Part shown: in pieces, positions 1-11,000 of the stretch
How the letters are laid out: each line of letters opens with the position of its first letter
Position numbering within the stretch: the stretch's first letter is position 1
Assembly (NCBI GenBank): GCA_913058405.1
Contig: CAJXRC010000001.1
Location: 1-64,000, forward strand
Direction: 5' to 3'
Source of the DNA: an uncultured Colwellia sp.
Lineage (GTDB): Bacteria > Pseudomonadota > Gammaproteobacteria > Enterobacterales > Alteromonadaceae
Length of the DNA: 64,000 bases
Notes under the pieces: model-generated
Told to the model about the DNA's origin: nothing
The model's input: the letters and a program-made list of their open reading frames with translations, nothing else
The model's database searches: none
Translations under genes and position numbers: made by a program

Positions 1-50
1 TACGAGATCTAGTACGGTCTCGTGGGCTCGGAGATGTGTATAAGAGACAG
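1..50 (+). other. Illumina Nextera i7 adapter + Tn5 mosaic end (library artefact, not genomic)
   Basis: TACGAGAT-CTAGTACG-GTCTCGTGGGCTCGG-AGATGTGTATAAGAGACAG: tail of P7, an 8-nt i7 index, Nextera read-2 primer and the 19-bp mosaic end; encodes the artefact peptide MGSEMCIRDS. Confidence 0.98.
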
Positions 51-1407
51 TTTTAGCACTGCCCGTTCATTATCATTTTCTTTAGCTGCTTTGAGCACAC
101 TTTGTTCCATGAGTGTTTATAGTGAACAAACGGATAAAGAGCGTATCAAAAGTTTAGAACAACGCCTGTTAGAACTTGAGCAACAAGTACAAAAGAAAAA
201 CGATCACAGTTCAACTGCAGTTCGAGACGCACAAAACCAATCAACTCATAGTAAAAAAATCGTCGCGATACCTAAAACCACTCAGCGACCAAGCCATGAT
301 TTTGAAGCCCCTGATAAAAGCATTGTACTGAGTAACAGTGATACCACCTTGCAGATTGGTGGACAGATTTGGTTAGATGCTATTTATAATAGTGGTGAAA
401 TGACCAACCGGGCAGGTTTTCAAACATCCTCTATTGCTTATGAAAGCAATACAACGAGAGACAACACCTTGCTCAGTGTAGGTCAGTCTAACTTATCCTT
501 TAAAAGTTACACCCCAACTCAGTATGGCGCAATGATCACTCGCTTTGAGTTTGATATGTTTGATGATCAAGGTAATGCTGATTTTAACCTGACCCATTTA
601 TGGGGCGAAATAGGTGACTTTGGTGCAGGTCAGACCTTTAGCGGTTTTATGGATATAGATTCCTTTCCCAATATTTTAGATTTCTGGGGACCCAACTCTA
701 TGGTATTTACCCGCCAACCCCAAGTACGCTATAGCACAGCAGTGAATGGCAATGGTCGCATAATGTTCACCATAGAAAAATCTTCCAGTGATTTTGCTGT
801 GCCAAAGTCATCAACAAAAGCTGAATATGATGATATTAATGAGTTACCTGATTTAACAGTATCCTATTTACACAATGGCGATTTTGGTTACATAAAGTCA
901 GCGATGGTATTTAGACAACTTGGCTATGAAACATTATCAACTAAAGACACTACATTAGGCTGGGGCTTGAATGTTTCAGGTGCGATAACCGTAACACCAG
1001 ATGACACGATAAAGTTTCAACTGACCTATGGTGAAGGTATAGGGCGTTATGTTAATGATACCTGTTGTAGTTATTACAGTGATGAAACGGGTGGCGTTGA
1101 TGCGGGTTTAGACGGCAATGGCCGTTTGAAGGCAATTCCGATGACTGGCGGTTTTGCCTACTATAATAAGCAGTGGAATAAAAAATGGAGCAGCGCTGTT
1201 GGCTATAGTTATTTAACTATTGATAACCTAGTCACTCAAAAAGACAAATCTATAAATAATAGTGCTTATTCAACGGCAAACCTTATTTGGTATCCAGCTA
1301 CTCAAATAAAAGCTGGCGTTGAATTACAATATGGTGATGTGCAAAGTAAATCCAATCTTGAAGCGGATAACTTTAGAGTCCAAGCCTCAGTCGGTTTTAA
1401 ATATTAA
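51..1407 (+). CDS. DcaP-like outer-membrane porin, 5' truncated by contig end/adapter
   Basis: coiled-coil N-terminus (SLEQRLLELEQQVQKK), 'IGGQIWLDAIY' and porin-like beta-strand C-terminus ending VGFKY; native start codon not present. Confidence 0.75.
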
Positions 1408-1422
1408 CAAGGAATTTATTTA

Positions 1423-2424
1423 ATGAAGTTAACTAACTACTTAGTAATTTTTGTTCAACTGCTGGTATTAACCTGTGCCAGCCCAGTCATAGCAAAGTCG
1501 CCACAACAACCCGTTATACAAAGTATATTGAATGATGCCTATCATAAGTTCAAAAATGAAAATTCAGGAAAAAATGCTGATTATATTCCTGCTTTAGCCA
1601 AAGTAGATTCAGCTTATTTTGGCTTAGCGGTAGTCACTCCTCACGGTAAAATTTATACCAAAGGCGACGTAAGTCAGTCCTTTTCAATTCAGTCTATTTC
1701 TAAAGTATTCACCTTGGCATTGGCAATGGAACAAAAAGGTCCACAAGTAATTGTTGATAAAATAGGTGTAAATGCCACAGGTTTAGCGTTCAATTCAGTG
1801 ACCGCTATAGAGCTAAATAAAGCACGTAGCGTGAACCCTTTAGTTAATGCCGGTGCAATAGCCACTGTTAGCTTACTTGAAGGTAAAGACGAAAAAGCTA
1901 AATGGTCGGCTCTTTCCACTTGGTATGATAAGTTTGCCAACCGCAAGTTAAGTGTTTTAGAAGATGTTTATAAATCTGAATCTGATACCAATGGTCATAA
2001 CCGCGCAATTGCTGAGTTATTGACATCTTATGATCGTTTTTATGGTGATGTCGATCTCAACCTTGCGGTATATACTCGTCAATGTTCAGTCGCCGTTACG
2101 ACCAAAGACCTTGCTGTGATGGCTTCGGTATTCGCCAATAACGGTGTTCATCCATTAACAGACAAACGTTTGATGAGTAGTGAAAATGTCTCACGGGTGT
2201 TGGCAGTAATGACAACTGCAGGGCTTTATGAGAATAGCGGTCAATGGGCTTATCAGGTTGGTTTACCGGCAAAAAGTGGTGTCGGTGGCGGTATTATCGC
2301 AGTATCACCAGGAAAGTTTGCAGTCGCCGTATTTTCGCCCAAACTTGATGCCGCAGGTAATAGTATACGTGCACAAAAAGCCATTGATTTTATTGCTGAG
2401 AGCTTACACGCTAATATTTTCTAA
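1423..2424 (+). CDS. glsA: glutaminase A with signal peptide (periplasmic)
   Basis: beta-lactamase-like fold motifs FSIQSISKVFTLALA, NPLVNAGAIAT, LPAKSGVGGGI; N-terminal signal sequence. Confidence 0.9.
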   Translation: MKLTNYLVIFVQLLVLTCASPVIAKSPQQPVIQSILNDAYHKFKNENSGKNADYIPALAKVDSAYFGLAVVTPHGKIYTKGDVSQSFSIQSISKVFTLALAMEQKGPQVIVDKIGVNATGLAFNSVTAIELNKARSVNPLVNAGAIATVSLLEGKDEKAKWSALSTWYDKFANRKLSVLEDVYKSESDTNGHNRAIAELLTSYDRFYGDVDLNLAVYTRQCSVAVTTKDLAVMASVFANNGVHPLTDKRLMSSENVSRVLAVMTTAGLYENSGQWAYQVGLPAKSGVGGGIIAVSPGKFAVAVFSPKLDAAGNSIRAQKAIDFIAESLHANIF

Positions 2425-2507
2425 TACGTTTGTCTCAATGTCGATATCGGACTTTACGGCATTAGTTACCGCACTCCTTGAGACAAGTTGTGCGGTCTAC
2501 GCCAAAA

Positions 2508-2888
2508 CTAGCTAGGTAAACTTTTTAAAAAGTCATTTGTCACAATAGAAAAACCACAAGATTTCATCCACGCAATGGCGTCCAACTCTTCAACAAACAC
2601 TCTTCGTTCATAATCCCCCTCACTCTGTGGGACAATATTTTCAAGTTGCATGCTTTTCCAAGCTGATGGCGAATAAATATGACAATCTTTAATACAGCCG
2701 TTATTTTTAAATTGCTGACAGTGCTCAATTAAATGCGATTCCATTTCAGGAACACCTAACTCCCACTCATCAAAATAGGAAAAAATGGCCCAATGAGTTC
2801 CATTTAGATGCGCTGTTTTATCTCGAAACTCTTTACTATATTGAATAGCCGCTTCTTCATTCCAGCAACCACTGAACCACTGCAACAC
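2508..2888 (-). CDS. hypothetical protein, 126 aa
   Basis: ORF in an otherwise non-coding gap; coding-like composition; no family recognised. Confidence 0.55.
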   Translation of the reverse strand: MLQWFSGCWNEEAAIQYSKEFRDKTAHLNGTHWAIFSYFDEWELGVPEMESHLIEHCQQFKNNGCIKDCHIYSPSAWKSMQLENIVPQSEGDYERRVFVEELDAIAWMKSCGFSIVTNDFLKSLPS

Positions 2889-3122
2889 ATAATTTCTTTG
2901 TACTAATATTCACCAATCGCCATGTACTGCAAACATATAAATTTACCTATAAAGCATACTGCTATTGCACTGTAGCTACTATTAGAAGGACTTTATGACT
3001 TGAAGTAAAGTAATGATTTACGATTAATGCATCTTACAAAAACCCTAGACAAATGATATCAATACCCATATTTTATTTAAGGATTTAAACAAGTTATGCC
3101 ACAGTATCTTTATTTACATAGC

Positions 3123-3136
3123 TTGATCTACATCAT
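3123..3136. promoter_or_regulatory. FNR/DNR(NNR)-type box upstream of nosR
   Basis: TTGATctacATCAt matches TTGATNNNNATCAA at 9/10 positions, about 95 bp 5' of nosR. Confidence 0.6.
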
Positions 3137-3229
3137 AACGGCTTTAATGCGAAAGCGTAAACTGTGACATATTGTCGCAGTTGGTTGTTTTTATACCATA
3201 CTGTATGAACACAACACCTTGGCGATGTC

Positions 3230-5419
3230 ATGTTAGTAAATAAATTTTTTAACGTCTTTATGCGTTTTCCCCAACAAACTGTCTCTACATTGAGAACAGC
3301 GCTTACCCAAGTGTTGGTTCTATTTCTATGTGTCATCATGCCTGCGCAAGCTCTTTTTGTTAGCCCTCCTAAAGATCCTATGCCGCTAATTAAAGAAATT
3401 TTTGCGGAACAAACGAAAATTAGTGACAAGCAAGCCACTAAAGAAGGAGGTCCCTTAGTTTGGACCGTATACAAACAAGGAGCAGAAGGCGAAGAAGTTT
3501 TAGGTTACGCCTTTGAAACTAATGACATAGCTAAAATCCCTGCCTATTCAGGCGAACCAGTAAACATGCTAGTGGCTATTGATCCTAAAGGCGTTTATTT
3601 AGGTGCTAAAGTATTAGAGCATCATGAGCCAATCATATTAGCCGGCATACCCGAAAGTAAATTACACAATTTTACCAAGCAATATGACGGTTTGCATGTC
3701 AGCGATCGCTTAAAAGTTGGCGGGAATAAAACCGACAACGTTATTCACATTGATGGCCTTTCTGGCGCAACGGTTACCGTAATGGTAATGAATGTTGGTA
3801 TCGTAAAATCAGCAACATTGGTTGCTCGTGCACTAGGTATTATCAGTGCTAGCCAAGAAGTAATTCAGCCGATGGGTACCATTTACCCTGACGTTTTTGC
3901 CAAATCAGATTGGACTACCCTCACAGGCGATGGTTCTATCCGTAAGTTATATCTAAACAGAAAAACGGTTGATGAAGCATTTGTTGGTACTGAAGCTGAG
4001 CATGTTGAGGAAGCAAGTAGCGAACAAAAACAAGATATGTTTGCCGAGGTTTATTTTGCACAGTTAGACATTCCGACGGTTGGTCGTAACTTAGTCGGCG
4101 ATAGTGAATATGACTATATTATGTCGTCACTAAAACCTGGAGAACATGCACTTATTTTAATGGGCACAGGTTACTCATTTAAAGGTTCAGGTTATGTTCG
4201 TGGTGCTATTTTTGATCGTCTTCAAATACTACAAAATGGTGATGCATTTGCTTTTAGAGATTTAGATCATAGTCGCGTACCCGATATTTATATTGAAGGG
4301 GCACCACAATTCAATGAACGTTCAATATTTATTATCCGTGAACACCACAAATTTAATCCCGCATCTGATTGGCAGTTAGAGTTACTCGTTCGTCGTCAAA
4401 CAGGTCCTCTAGAAAGCATATTCACAAGTTTTAAAGCTGATTATCATACCTTAGACAAATATTTAGATCGCCCTGCTGTCATCATGCCTGAGCCCGAGTT
4501 AACGCTAGCGCAGCAAGTATGGAAAGAAAAAGAAGCTGAAGTGATTGTACTTATTATCTTGCTTATTATTGTTGTGATGAGTTTGTTCTTCCAAGACATC
4601 CTTGTTCGTCATCCAACATTTATGCATAACTTCCGTCACTTATTCCTAATTGTTACTGTGGTATTTATTGGTTGGTCTTGGGGCGGACAGCTCTCTGTAG
4701 TAAATGTATTTACTTTCTTACAAGCCTTTATGACTGATTTTTCTTGGGACTTGTTCTTACTTGACCCAGTAATTTTCATTCTGTGGGGTGCTGCAGCGGT
4801 TACCATGATTTTATGGGGTCGTGCGGTATATTGTGGTTGGTTATGTCCATTTGGCGCATTGCAAGAATTGATGAATATTTTTGCTCGCCACATAAAAATC
4901 CCACAATTCGAATTACCTTGGGCCGTTCATGAACGTTTATGGGCAATCAAATATCTAATTTTATTAGCACTGTTTGGTTTGTCGATGGAGTCTCTATCAC
5001 TGGCAGAGCAATTTGCTGAAGTAGAACCATTTAAAACAACTTTCTTATTGAAATTTGATCGTGAATGGCCGTTTGTATTATATGCATCTATCCTACTCAT
5101 TATTAATATTTTTAACCGCAAGTTCTTCTGTCGTTACTTGTGCCCATTAGGTGCAGCGCTATCAACCAGTAATAGCATTCGTTTATTCAGCTGGTTACGT
5201 CGTCGTCCTGAATGTGGTCAGCCTTGTAAAACATGTGCTAAAGAATGTGAGATTCAAGCAATAGATCCAGATGGTGTTATCAATATGCGTGAGTGCCATT
5301 ACTGTCTTGATTGCCAAGTGACCTATTTTAATGATGAAAAATGTCCACCATTGAAAAAAATAGCAAGAAAAAAAGCAAAGTTTAAAGAAACAGAAATAGA
5401 AATAACCGAAGTAGCTTAA
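3230..5419 (+). CDS. nosR: NosR/NirI family regulatory flavoprotein of N2O respiration
   Basis: FMN-binding periplasmic domain (DGLSGATVTVMVMNV), TM domain, CxxxCP motifs (CGWLCPFGALQE, CRYLCPLGA) and C-terminal cysteine cluster; adjacent to nosZ. Confidence 0.93.
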   Translation: MLVNKFFNVFMRFPQQTVSTLRTALTQVLVLFLCVIMPAQALFVSPPKDPMPLIKEIFAEQTKISDKQATKEGGPLVWTVYKQGAEGEEVLGYAFETNDIAKIPAYSGEPVNMLVAIDPKGVYLGAKVLEHHEPIILAGIPESKLHNFTKQYDGLHVSDRLKVGGNKTDNVIHIDGLSGATVTVMVMNVGIVKSATLVARALGIISASQEVIQPMGTIYPDVFAKSDWTTLTGDGSIRKLYLNRKTVDEAFVGTEAEHVEEASSEQKQDMFAEVYFAQLDIPTVGRNLVGDSEYDYIMSSLKPGEHALILMGTGYSFKGSGYVRGAIFDRLQILQNGDAFAFRDLDHSRVPDIYIEGAPQFNERSIFIIREHHKFNPASDWQLELLVRRQTGPLESIFTSFKADYHTLDKYLDRPAVIMPEPELTLAQQVWKEKEAEVIVLIILLIIVVMSLFFQDILVRHPTFMHNFRHLFLIVTVVFIGWSWGGQLSVVNVFTFLQAFMTDFSWDLFLLDPVIFILWGAAAVTMILWGRAVYCGWLCPFGALQELMNIFARHIKIPQFELPWAVHERLWAIKYLILLALFGLSMESLSLAEQFAEVEPFKTTFLLKFDREWPFVLYASILLIINIFNRKFFCRYLCPLGAALSTSNSIRLFSWLRRRPECGQPCKTCAKECEIQAIDPDGVINMRECHYCLDCQVTYFNDEKCPPLKKIARKKAKFKETEIEITEVA

Positions 5420-5479
5420 TTGGATCAAGCGAGCTAAATAACAAATTTAATTACATTTTAAGTAAAGTGGAGAATACCA

Positions 5480-7381
5480 ATGAGTAAAGAAGAGTTAAAT
5501 TTAACGAATGACTCCAATGAAGTTACATTGGAAAGCGAAGAACGTCGTAAGTTTTTTGGTAAAAGTGCCCTAATCGGTGCAGGTGTTGTAGCAGCGCCAA
5601 TGACAGCCGCTATGTTTGCCTCTACTGCGCAAGCACAAAGAAAAGAATTGGCAATGAGCCCAGTGGTTCATCCTGGTGAATTAGATGAATATTATGGCTT
5701 CTGGTCAGGTGGTCATTCTGGTGAAGTACGTATTATGGGTATCCCATCAATGCGTGAGTTAATGCGTATTCCAGTATTTAATACTGACTCAGCAACAGGC
5801 TGGGGCTTAACTGAAGAATCTAAACGTGTTAAAGGCGACAGTGCTGATATCATGATGGGTGACTCGCATCATCCTCATATGAGTATGACCGACGGTAGTT
5901 ACAACGGTAAATATGTTTTCATTAACGATAAAGCTAACTCTCGTGTAGCACGTATTCGTTGTGACATCATGAAGTGTGACAAAATGCTTACCGTTCCTAA
6001 CGTACAAGCAGTTCACGGTTTACGTGTACAAAAAGCACCATATACTAAATATGTTGTTTGTAATGGTGAATTTGAAATTCCAATGAATAACGATGGTAAA
6101 GACGGCATGAGAGATGTCAGCACTTACCGTTCGTTATACAACGTCATTGACGCAGAAACTATGGAAATGGCTTTCCAAGTAATGGTTGACGGTAACTTAG
6201 ATAATACTGATGCCGATTTTGATGGTAAATACTTCGCATCTACTTGTTACAACTCTGAAATGGGTATGAACTTAGGCGAAATGATTTCTGCTGAGCGTGA
6301 CCATGTTGTTGTATTCAGCTTAGCGGCTTGTGAAGCAGCACTTAAAGCTGGTAAATTCAAAACTTATAACGGTAATGATGTACCAGTACTAGATGGTCGT
6401 AAAGGTTCAGAATTAACACGTTATATTCCAGTTCCAAAATCACCGCATGGTTTGAATACTTCGCCAGAAGGTAAATACTTCATGGCAAATGGTAAATTAT
6501 CACCAACAGTAACAGTAATTTCTATTGCTAAGTTAGATGATTTATTTGCAAACAAAATTAAGCCTCGTGACACTGTAGTAGCTGAGCCAGAACTAGGTTT
6601 AGGTCCTTTACATACAGCGTTTGATGGCCGCGGTAACGCTTACACTACATTATTCCTAGATAGCCAAATTGCTAAATGGAATGTTGAAGATGCAATTAAA
6701 GCGTACAATGGCGAAAAAGTTAACTACTTACGTCAAAAACTTGATGTGCATTATCAACCAGGCCATAACCATACAACACAAGGTGAATCACGTGATGCTG
6801 ATGGTAAATGGTTAGTTGTTCTATGTAAGTTCTCTAAAGATAGATTCTTACCTACTGGACCTCTTAAACCAGAAAATGATCAATTAATTGATATTTCTGG
6901 TGATGAAATGAAGATCGTTCATGATGGTCCAACATTTGCTGAACCGCATGACTGTATCATGGTACACCGTAGTAAAATTAAGCCTAAGAAAGTTTATACT
7001 CGTGATGAACCAACGTTTGCAGAAACATTAGCAATTGCGAAGCGTGACGGTGTTGATCCAATGAGTGACAATAAAGTTATTCGCGATGGCAAAAAAGTAC
7101 GTGTATATATGACTTCTGTTGCACCAACTTACGGTATGAGTGAATTTACTGTAAAACTAGGTGATGAAGTAACGGTAATCATAACTAACCTTGACCAAGT
7201 AGAAGATGTTACTCATGGTTTCTGTATGACTAACCACGGCGTACAAATGGAAATTGGTCCTCAACAGACTTCTTCTATTACCTTCACTGCCAACAAACCT
7301 GGCGTACAGTGGTATTACTGTAACTGGTTCTGTCATGCACTACACATGGAAATGCGTGGCCGTATGTTCGTTGAAGCTTAA
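5480..7381 (+). CDS. nosZ: TAT-dependent nitrous-oxide reductase (clade I type)
   Basis: twin-arginine signal [16 protein letters not shown]-terminal CuA motif [14 protein letters not shown]; His-rich CuZ ligands ([17 protein letters not shown]). Confidence 0.97.
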   Translation: MSKEELNLTNDSNEVTLESEERRKFFGKSALIGAGVVAAPMTAAMFASTAQAQRKELAMSPVVHPGELDEYYGFWSGGHSGEVRIMGIPSMRELMRIPVFNTDSATGWGLTEESKRVKGDSADIMMGDSHHPHMSMTDGSYNGKYVFINDKANSRVARIRCDIMKCDKMLTVPNVQAVHGLRVQKAPYTKYVVCNGEFEIPMNNDGKDGMRDVSTYRSLYNVIDAETMEMAFQVMVDGNLDNTDADFDGKYFASTCYNSEMGMNLGEMISAERDHVVVFSLAACEAALKAGKFKTYNGNDVPVLDGRKGSELTRYIPVPKSPHGLNTSPEGKYFMANGKLSPTVTVISIAKLDDLFANKIKPRDTVVAEPELGLGPLHTAFDGRGNAYTTLFLDSQIAKWNVEDAIKAYNGEKVNYLRQKLDVHYQPGHNHTTQGESRDADGKWLVVLCKFSKDRFLPTGPLKPENDQLIDISGDEMKIVHDGPTFAEPHDCIMVHRSKIKPKKVYTRDEPTFAETLAIAKRDGVDPMSDNKVIRDGKKVRVYMTSVAPTYGMSEFTVKLGDEVTVIITNLDQVEDVTHGFCMTNHGVQMEIGPQQTSSITFTANKPGVQWYYCNWFCHALHMEMRGRMFVEA

Positions 7382-7511
7382 TAAAAGCTTTAGGCGTGAT
7401 GTTACCGAACAGGTTCTGTCACGCAGTTAATATACTACAAGCATGCAAATGTTTAGCCGTATGTTCGTTGAAGCTTAAGCTTTAATTTAACAAACAGTTA
7501 ATTACAGATTG

Positions 7512-7546
7512 AAAAGCCTGACACTGCAAAGTCTCAGGCTTTTTTG
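7512..7546 (+). terminator. intrinsic terminator downstream of nosZ
   Basis: AAAAGCCTGA...TCAGGCTTTTTTG hairpin with T-run. Confidence 0.8.
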
Positions 7547-7756
7547 TGATCTTAAGAACAGAAAATCATACAGTCAACTCGTTATATTGAAGTCGGTTCA
7601 AAACGCGGGATAAACCTTTCCCATCTCACCAGTTCACGTTATAAATGTTATTAAAATGCGAAATGTCGTGCCTAAAAACCATAAAAACAGCTAGCCACGA
7701 TATTGCAAGGTATTTTATAGTTTTATTCTCTATACGAGCCTATAAATGAACCTTAT

Positions 7757-7770
7757 TTAATCGAGATCAA
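7757..7770. promoter_or_regulatory. FNR/DNR-type box upstream of nosD
   Basis: TTaATcgagATCAA, 9/10 match to TTGATNNNNATCAA, about 60 bp 5' of nosD start. Confidence 0.5.
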
Positions 7771-7829
7771 CTGATTTTCACCAAATAATGCTATGCTGCA
7801 TTTAGTTACCCTTTTATAGAATAATTGTT

Positions 7830-9218
7830 TTGCAACTCTTCAAAAAATCACTTGCCATCTTATTCATCATTAGCAGTTTTTGTGCTCAACAAGTAAGTGC
7901 GCAAGAAATTCAATTATCACCTGATGATGATTTACAACAAGCACTTAATAGTAGCCAAAATGGTGATGTTATTACATTAGCGCCTGGAAGTTACTTTGGT
8001 AATTTTATCGTCACTAAACAAGTGACACTTCGCAGTAATGAAAGAGGCGAAGCCACGATAGATGCTCAAGGTAAAGGTCATGCCTTAGTACTCAAAAATT
8101 CTCACATCACTTTAGAAAACCTCAACATAATCAACTGGGGAGATGATTTAACCGAGCAAAACTCCGGCATTTATTCTAATGAAAAAATCGATAATAACAA
8201 AGTCCCCGAATTAATCATTAAAAACAACCTATTAACTGGCGATGGTTTTGGTATTTGGCTTAATCATGTCACCAAAGCTAAAATTATTAATAATAAGGTT
8301 AAAGGTAATATTAAACTGCGATCAGCTGACAGAGGCAATGGCATACAAGTAGCCAATGTTACTCATAGTTATGTGTATAACAATGAGGTTTATGAAACCC
8401 GAGACGGTGTCTATGTCATCTCAAGCCAAAACAATATTATTGAACAGAACACTATGCACCACTTACGGTATGGTGTGCATTATATGTATTCCTACGACAA
8501 TACAGTAAAAAATAATATTGCTTACAGTACACGTGCAGGTTATGCCTTAATGAGTTCACGTCGATTAACCATCACTGGCAATAAAACCACGGATAGTGAA
8601 GATTACGGTTTCCTACTTAATTTTATTACTCAGTCTACTTTTAGTTATAACCATATTAAAGGCGTGTGGACCAAACCTGAAAACAAAGTACTTGGCCGCG
8701 ATGGTAAAGGTTTATTTGTTTATAACTCTGGCTACAACACAATAAAACACAATATTATTGATACCGCAGAAATAGGTATTCACCTTACTGCTGGTTCTGA
8801 GAAAATTAAAATATTCGGCAATAGTTTTATCAATAACCCCACCCAAGTTAAGTATGTTTCCAATAAAAAACAAGAGTGGAGTAAAGACGGTCGAGGTAAT
8901 TACTGGAGTAATTATTTAGGCTGGGATATGGGTAATGATGGTATCGGTGATACCATTTTTGAACCGAACGACGGTATAGATAAACTCGTCTGGCAATACC
9001 CTGAAATGAAAATGATCATGGACAGCCCTGCTATTTTAATTTTACGTTGGGTACAAAGACAATTTCCGGTACTTAAACCACCGGGCGTTAAAGATAGCTT
9101 TCCATTAATGAGCGCCCCAAGTTTATCAAAGAACGAGCAAGCTGTTACAGCACCTACCCTTACAAAAAGTAATTCTGCGCAGTCAACAAACACCACTAGC
9201 GCAAGCTTGAAGGAATAA
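7830..9218 (+). CDS. nosD: nitrous oxide reductase family maturation protein NosD (TTG start)
   Basis: signal peptide and right-handed parallel beta-helix repeats; 'GRGNYWSNYLGWDMGNDGIGD' motif; nos context. Confidence 0.93.
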   Translation: MQLFKKSLAILFIISSFCAQQVSAQEIQLSPDDDLQQALNSSQNGDVITLAPGSYFGNFIVTKQVTLRSNERGEATIDAQGKGHALVLKNSHITLENLNIINWGDDLTEQNSGIYSNEKIDNNKVPELIIKNNLLTGDGFGIWLNHVTKAKIINNKVKGNIKLRSADRGNGIQVANVTHSYVYNNEVYETRDGVYVISSQNNIIEQNTMHHLRYGVHYMYSYDNTVKNNIAYSTRAGYALMSSRRLTITGNKTTDSEDYGFLLNFITQSTFSYNHIKGVWTKPENKVLGRDGKGLFVYNSGYNTIKHNIIDTAEIGIHLTAGSEKIKIFGNSFINNPTQVKYVSNKKQEWSKDGRGNYWSNYLGWDMGNDGIGDTIFEPNDGIDKLVWQYPEMKMIMDSPAILILRWVQRQFPVLKPPGVKDSFPLMSAPSLSKNEQAVTAPTLTKSNSAQSTNTTSASLKE

Positions 9219-9222
9219 TTTT

Positions 9223-10182
9223 ATGAGTACTCCACTAGTATCACTAACCGATGCAGGTAAAAGTTACCAGCAACTCGATGCGTTAAAATCAGTAACAATG
9301 CACTTGAATCAAGGTGAAGTTATGGGTTTATTTGGCCATAATGGCGCCGGAAAAACCACCATGATGAAGCTTATTTTAGGCGTTATTTCTCCAACTCGTG
9401 GCAAAGTTGAAGTAATGGGTATGGCCCCTGATTCAAAAGAAGCATGGCACTGTCGTAGTAAAGTTGGCTATTTACCTGAAAATGTGAGCTTTTATGAACA
9501 GCTTACCGGTTTAGAAGTATTAACTTATTTTGCCAAATTAAAAGGCTTCAATAAAAAGCAAGCTATAGATTTACTTGAGCAAGTAGGTATTACTCATGCA
9601 ATGAAGAGACAAGTAAAAACTTATTCAAAAGGTATGCGTCAACGTTTAGGTCTAGCCCAAGCATTTATAGGTAAGCCAAAATTATTATTACTTGATGAGC
9701 CAACCGTTGGCTTAGATCCAATTGCCACCCGTGATTTCTATAAAACCGTGGACCAATTAAAATCTAACGGGTCTAGTGTCATTTTATGCTCTCATGTTTT
9801 ACCCGGTGTTGAACAGCACATTGACCGTGCAATGATTTTATCAACTGGACAGTTATTAGCGATGGGAACTTTAGCCGAACTACGCCAACAAGCAGCATTA
9901 CCTGTTGCTATTAGGCCTTTTGGACTCAACGGTTCGGTGGCTAAAGACAGTAAACTTAATGGCTTTTTAACGGCTAATTGTCCCAATACTTTATTGGTAC
10001 CTGAACAGGAAAAAATCGAAGTGTTAAAGCAGCTCCTCAGCCATGAAGGCTTAAACGACTTACAAGTAGAAACCGCCAATTTAGAGCAAGTTTATCAGCA
10101 CTTTTTGTCGAAACATGAACTTTCTTTACATGGAAGCTCCGCACAACAACCTTCGGCACAAACACAAGGAGTGCAAAGCTAA
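9223..10182 (+). CDS. nosF: ABC transporter ATP-binding protein NosF
   Basis: Walker A GHNGAGKTT, signature YSKGMRQRLGLAQA, Walker B LLLLDEPTVGLDP. Confidence 0.93.
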   Translation: MSTPLVSLTDAGKSYQQLDALKSVTMHLNQGEVMGLFGHNGAGKTTMMKLILGVISPTRGKVEVMGMAPDSKEAWHCRSKVGYLPENVSFYEQLTGLEVLTYFAKLKGFNKKQAIDLLEQVGITHAMKRQVKTYSKGMRQRLGLAQAFIGKPKLLLLDEPTVGLDPIATRDFYKTVDQLKSNGSSVILCSHVLPGVEQHIDRAMILSTGQLLAMGTLAELRQQAALPVAIRPFGLNGSVAKDSKLNGFLTANCPNTLLVPEQEKIEVLKQLLSHEGLNDLQVETANLEQVYQHFLSKHELSLHGSSAQQPSAQTQGVQS

Positions 10183-11000
10183 TGAAACAAATATTAACCG
10201 TTGCCAATAAAGAGTTTCACGATGGTTTAAGAAATCGTTGGTTAATTTCTATTACACTCATTTTTGCTTTACTGTCTATTGGTTTGACCTACTTTGGCGC
10301 TGCAGCTTCAGGAGCTGTGGGTGTTGCTTCACTTTCAACAACGGTTGCCAGTTTAGCTAGTTTAGCTGTTTTTCTAATTCCGCTTATTGCTTTACTGCTT
10401 AGCTACGATAGCTTTGTCGGCGAACAAGAAAGTGGCACCTTGCTTTTACTATTGACCTATCCGTTAAGTAAAAGCCAATTATTATTGGGCAAGTTTATCG
10501 GCCAAGGTAGTATCATTGCTTTAGCGACCTTGCTTGGTTTTGGCTCTTCCGCAGTTTTACTGTATTTTCAACTCGGTGACATGCAAGTAATAACGAGTTT
10601 TTCAGTCTTTATTGTTAGTGCTATTTTACTGGGCTTAAGCTTTACAGCCATTTCATATTTAATTAGCTTATCGGTCAGTGAAAAATCTAAAGCTGCTGGT
10701 TTTGCTTTAATTACTTGGTTCTTATTTGCACTGGCCTTTGATTTAGCCTTATTAGCGTTACTTGTTGGCGTTGAACAAGGTATTAGCCAAGCCGGTCTAA
10801 CGCAATTAATGATGCTTAATCCTGCGGATATCTTCCGTTTAGTTAACCTTTCAGGACTTGATAGTAGTGATGTGAACGGCGCTCTTGCCGTTGCCATTAA
10901 TGCTAGCCTCTCACAAGTACAGCTGTTCACCGCTTTATTTGCTTGGGTTATCTTGCCCTTATCCATTGCCATATTTATCTTCAAAAGGAAAAAACTGTAA
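10182..11000 (+). CDS. nosY: ABC transporter permease NosY
   Basis: six-TM permease, overlaps nosF stop; nos context. Confidence 0.92.
   Translation: MKQILTVANKEFHDGLRNRWLISITLIFALLSIGLTYFGAAASGAVGVASLSTTVASLASLAVFLIPLIALLLSYDSFVGEQESGTLLLLLTYPLSKSQLLLGKFIGQGSIIALATLLGFGSSAVLLYFQLGDMQVITSFSVFIVSAILLGLSFTAISYLISLSVSEKSKAAGFALITWFLFALAFDLALLALLVGVEQGISQAGLTQLMMLNPADIFRLVNLSGLDSSDVNGALAVAINASLSQVQLFTALFAWVILPLSIAIFIFKRKKL

Noticed and set aside
2228-2515. 95-aa ORF overlapping the glsA 3' end
   Set aside because: Out-of-frame with a well-supported glutaminase gene.
10943-10999. Upstream start for nosL
   Set aside because: The 10943 ATG lies inside nosY; the lipoprotein signal begins at the 11000 ATG.
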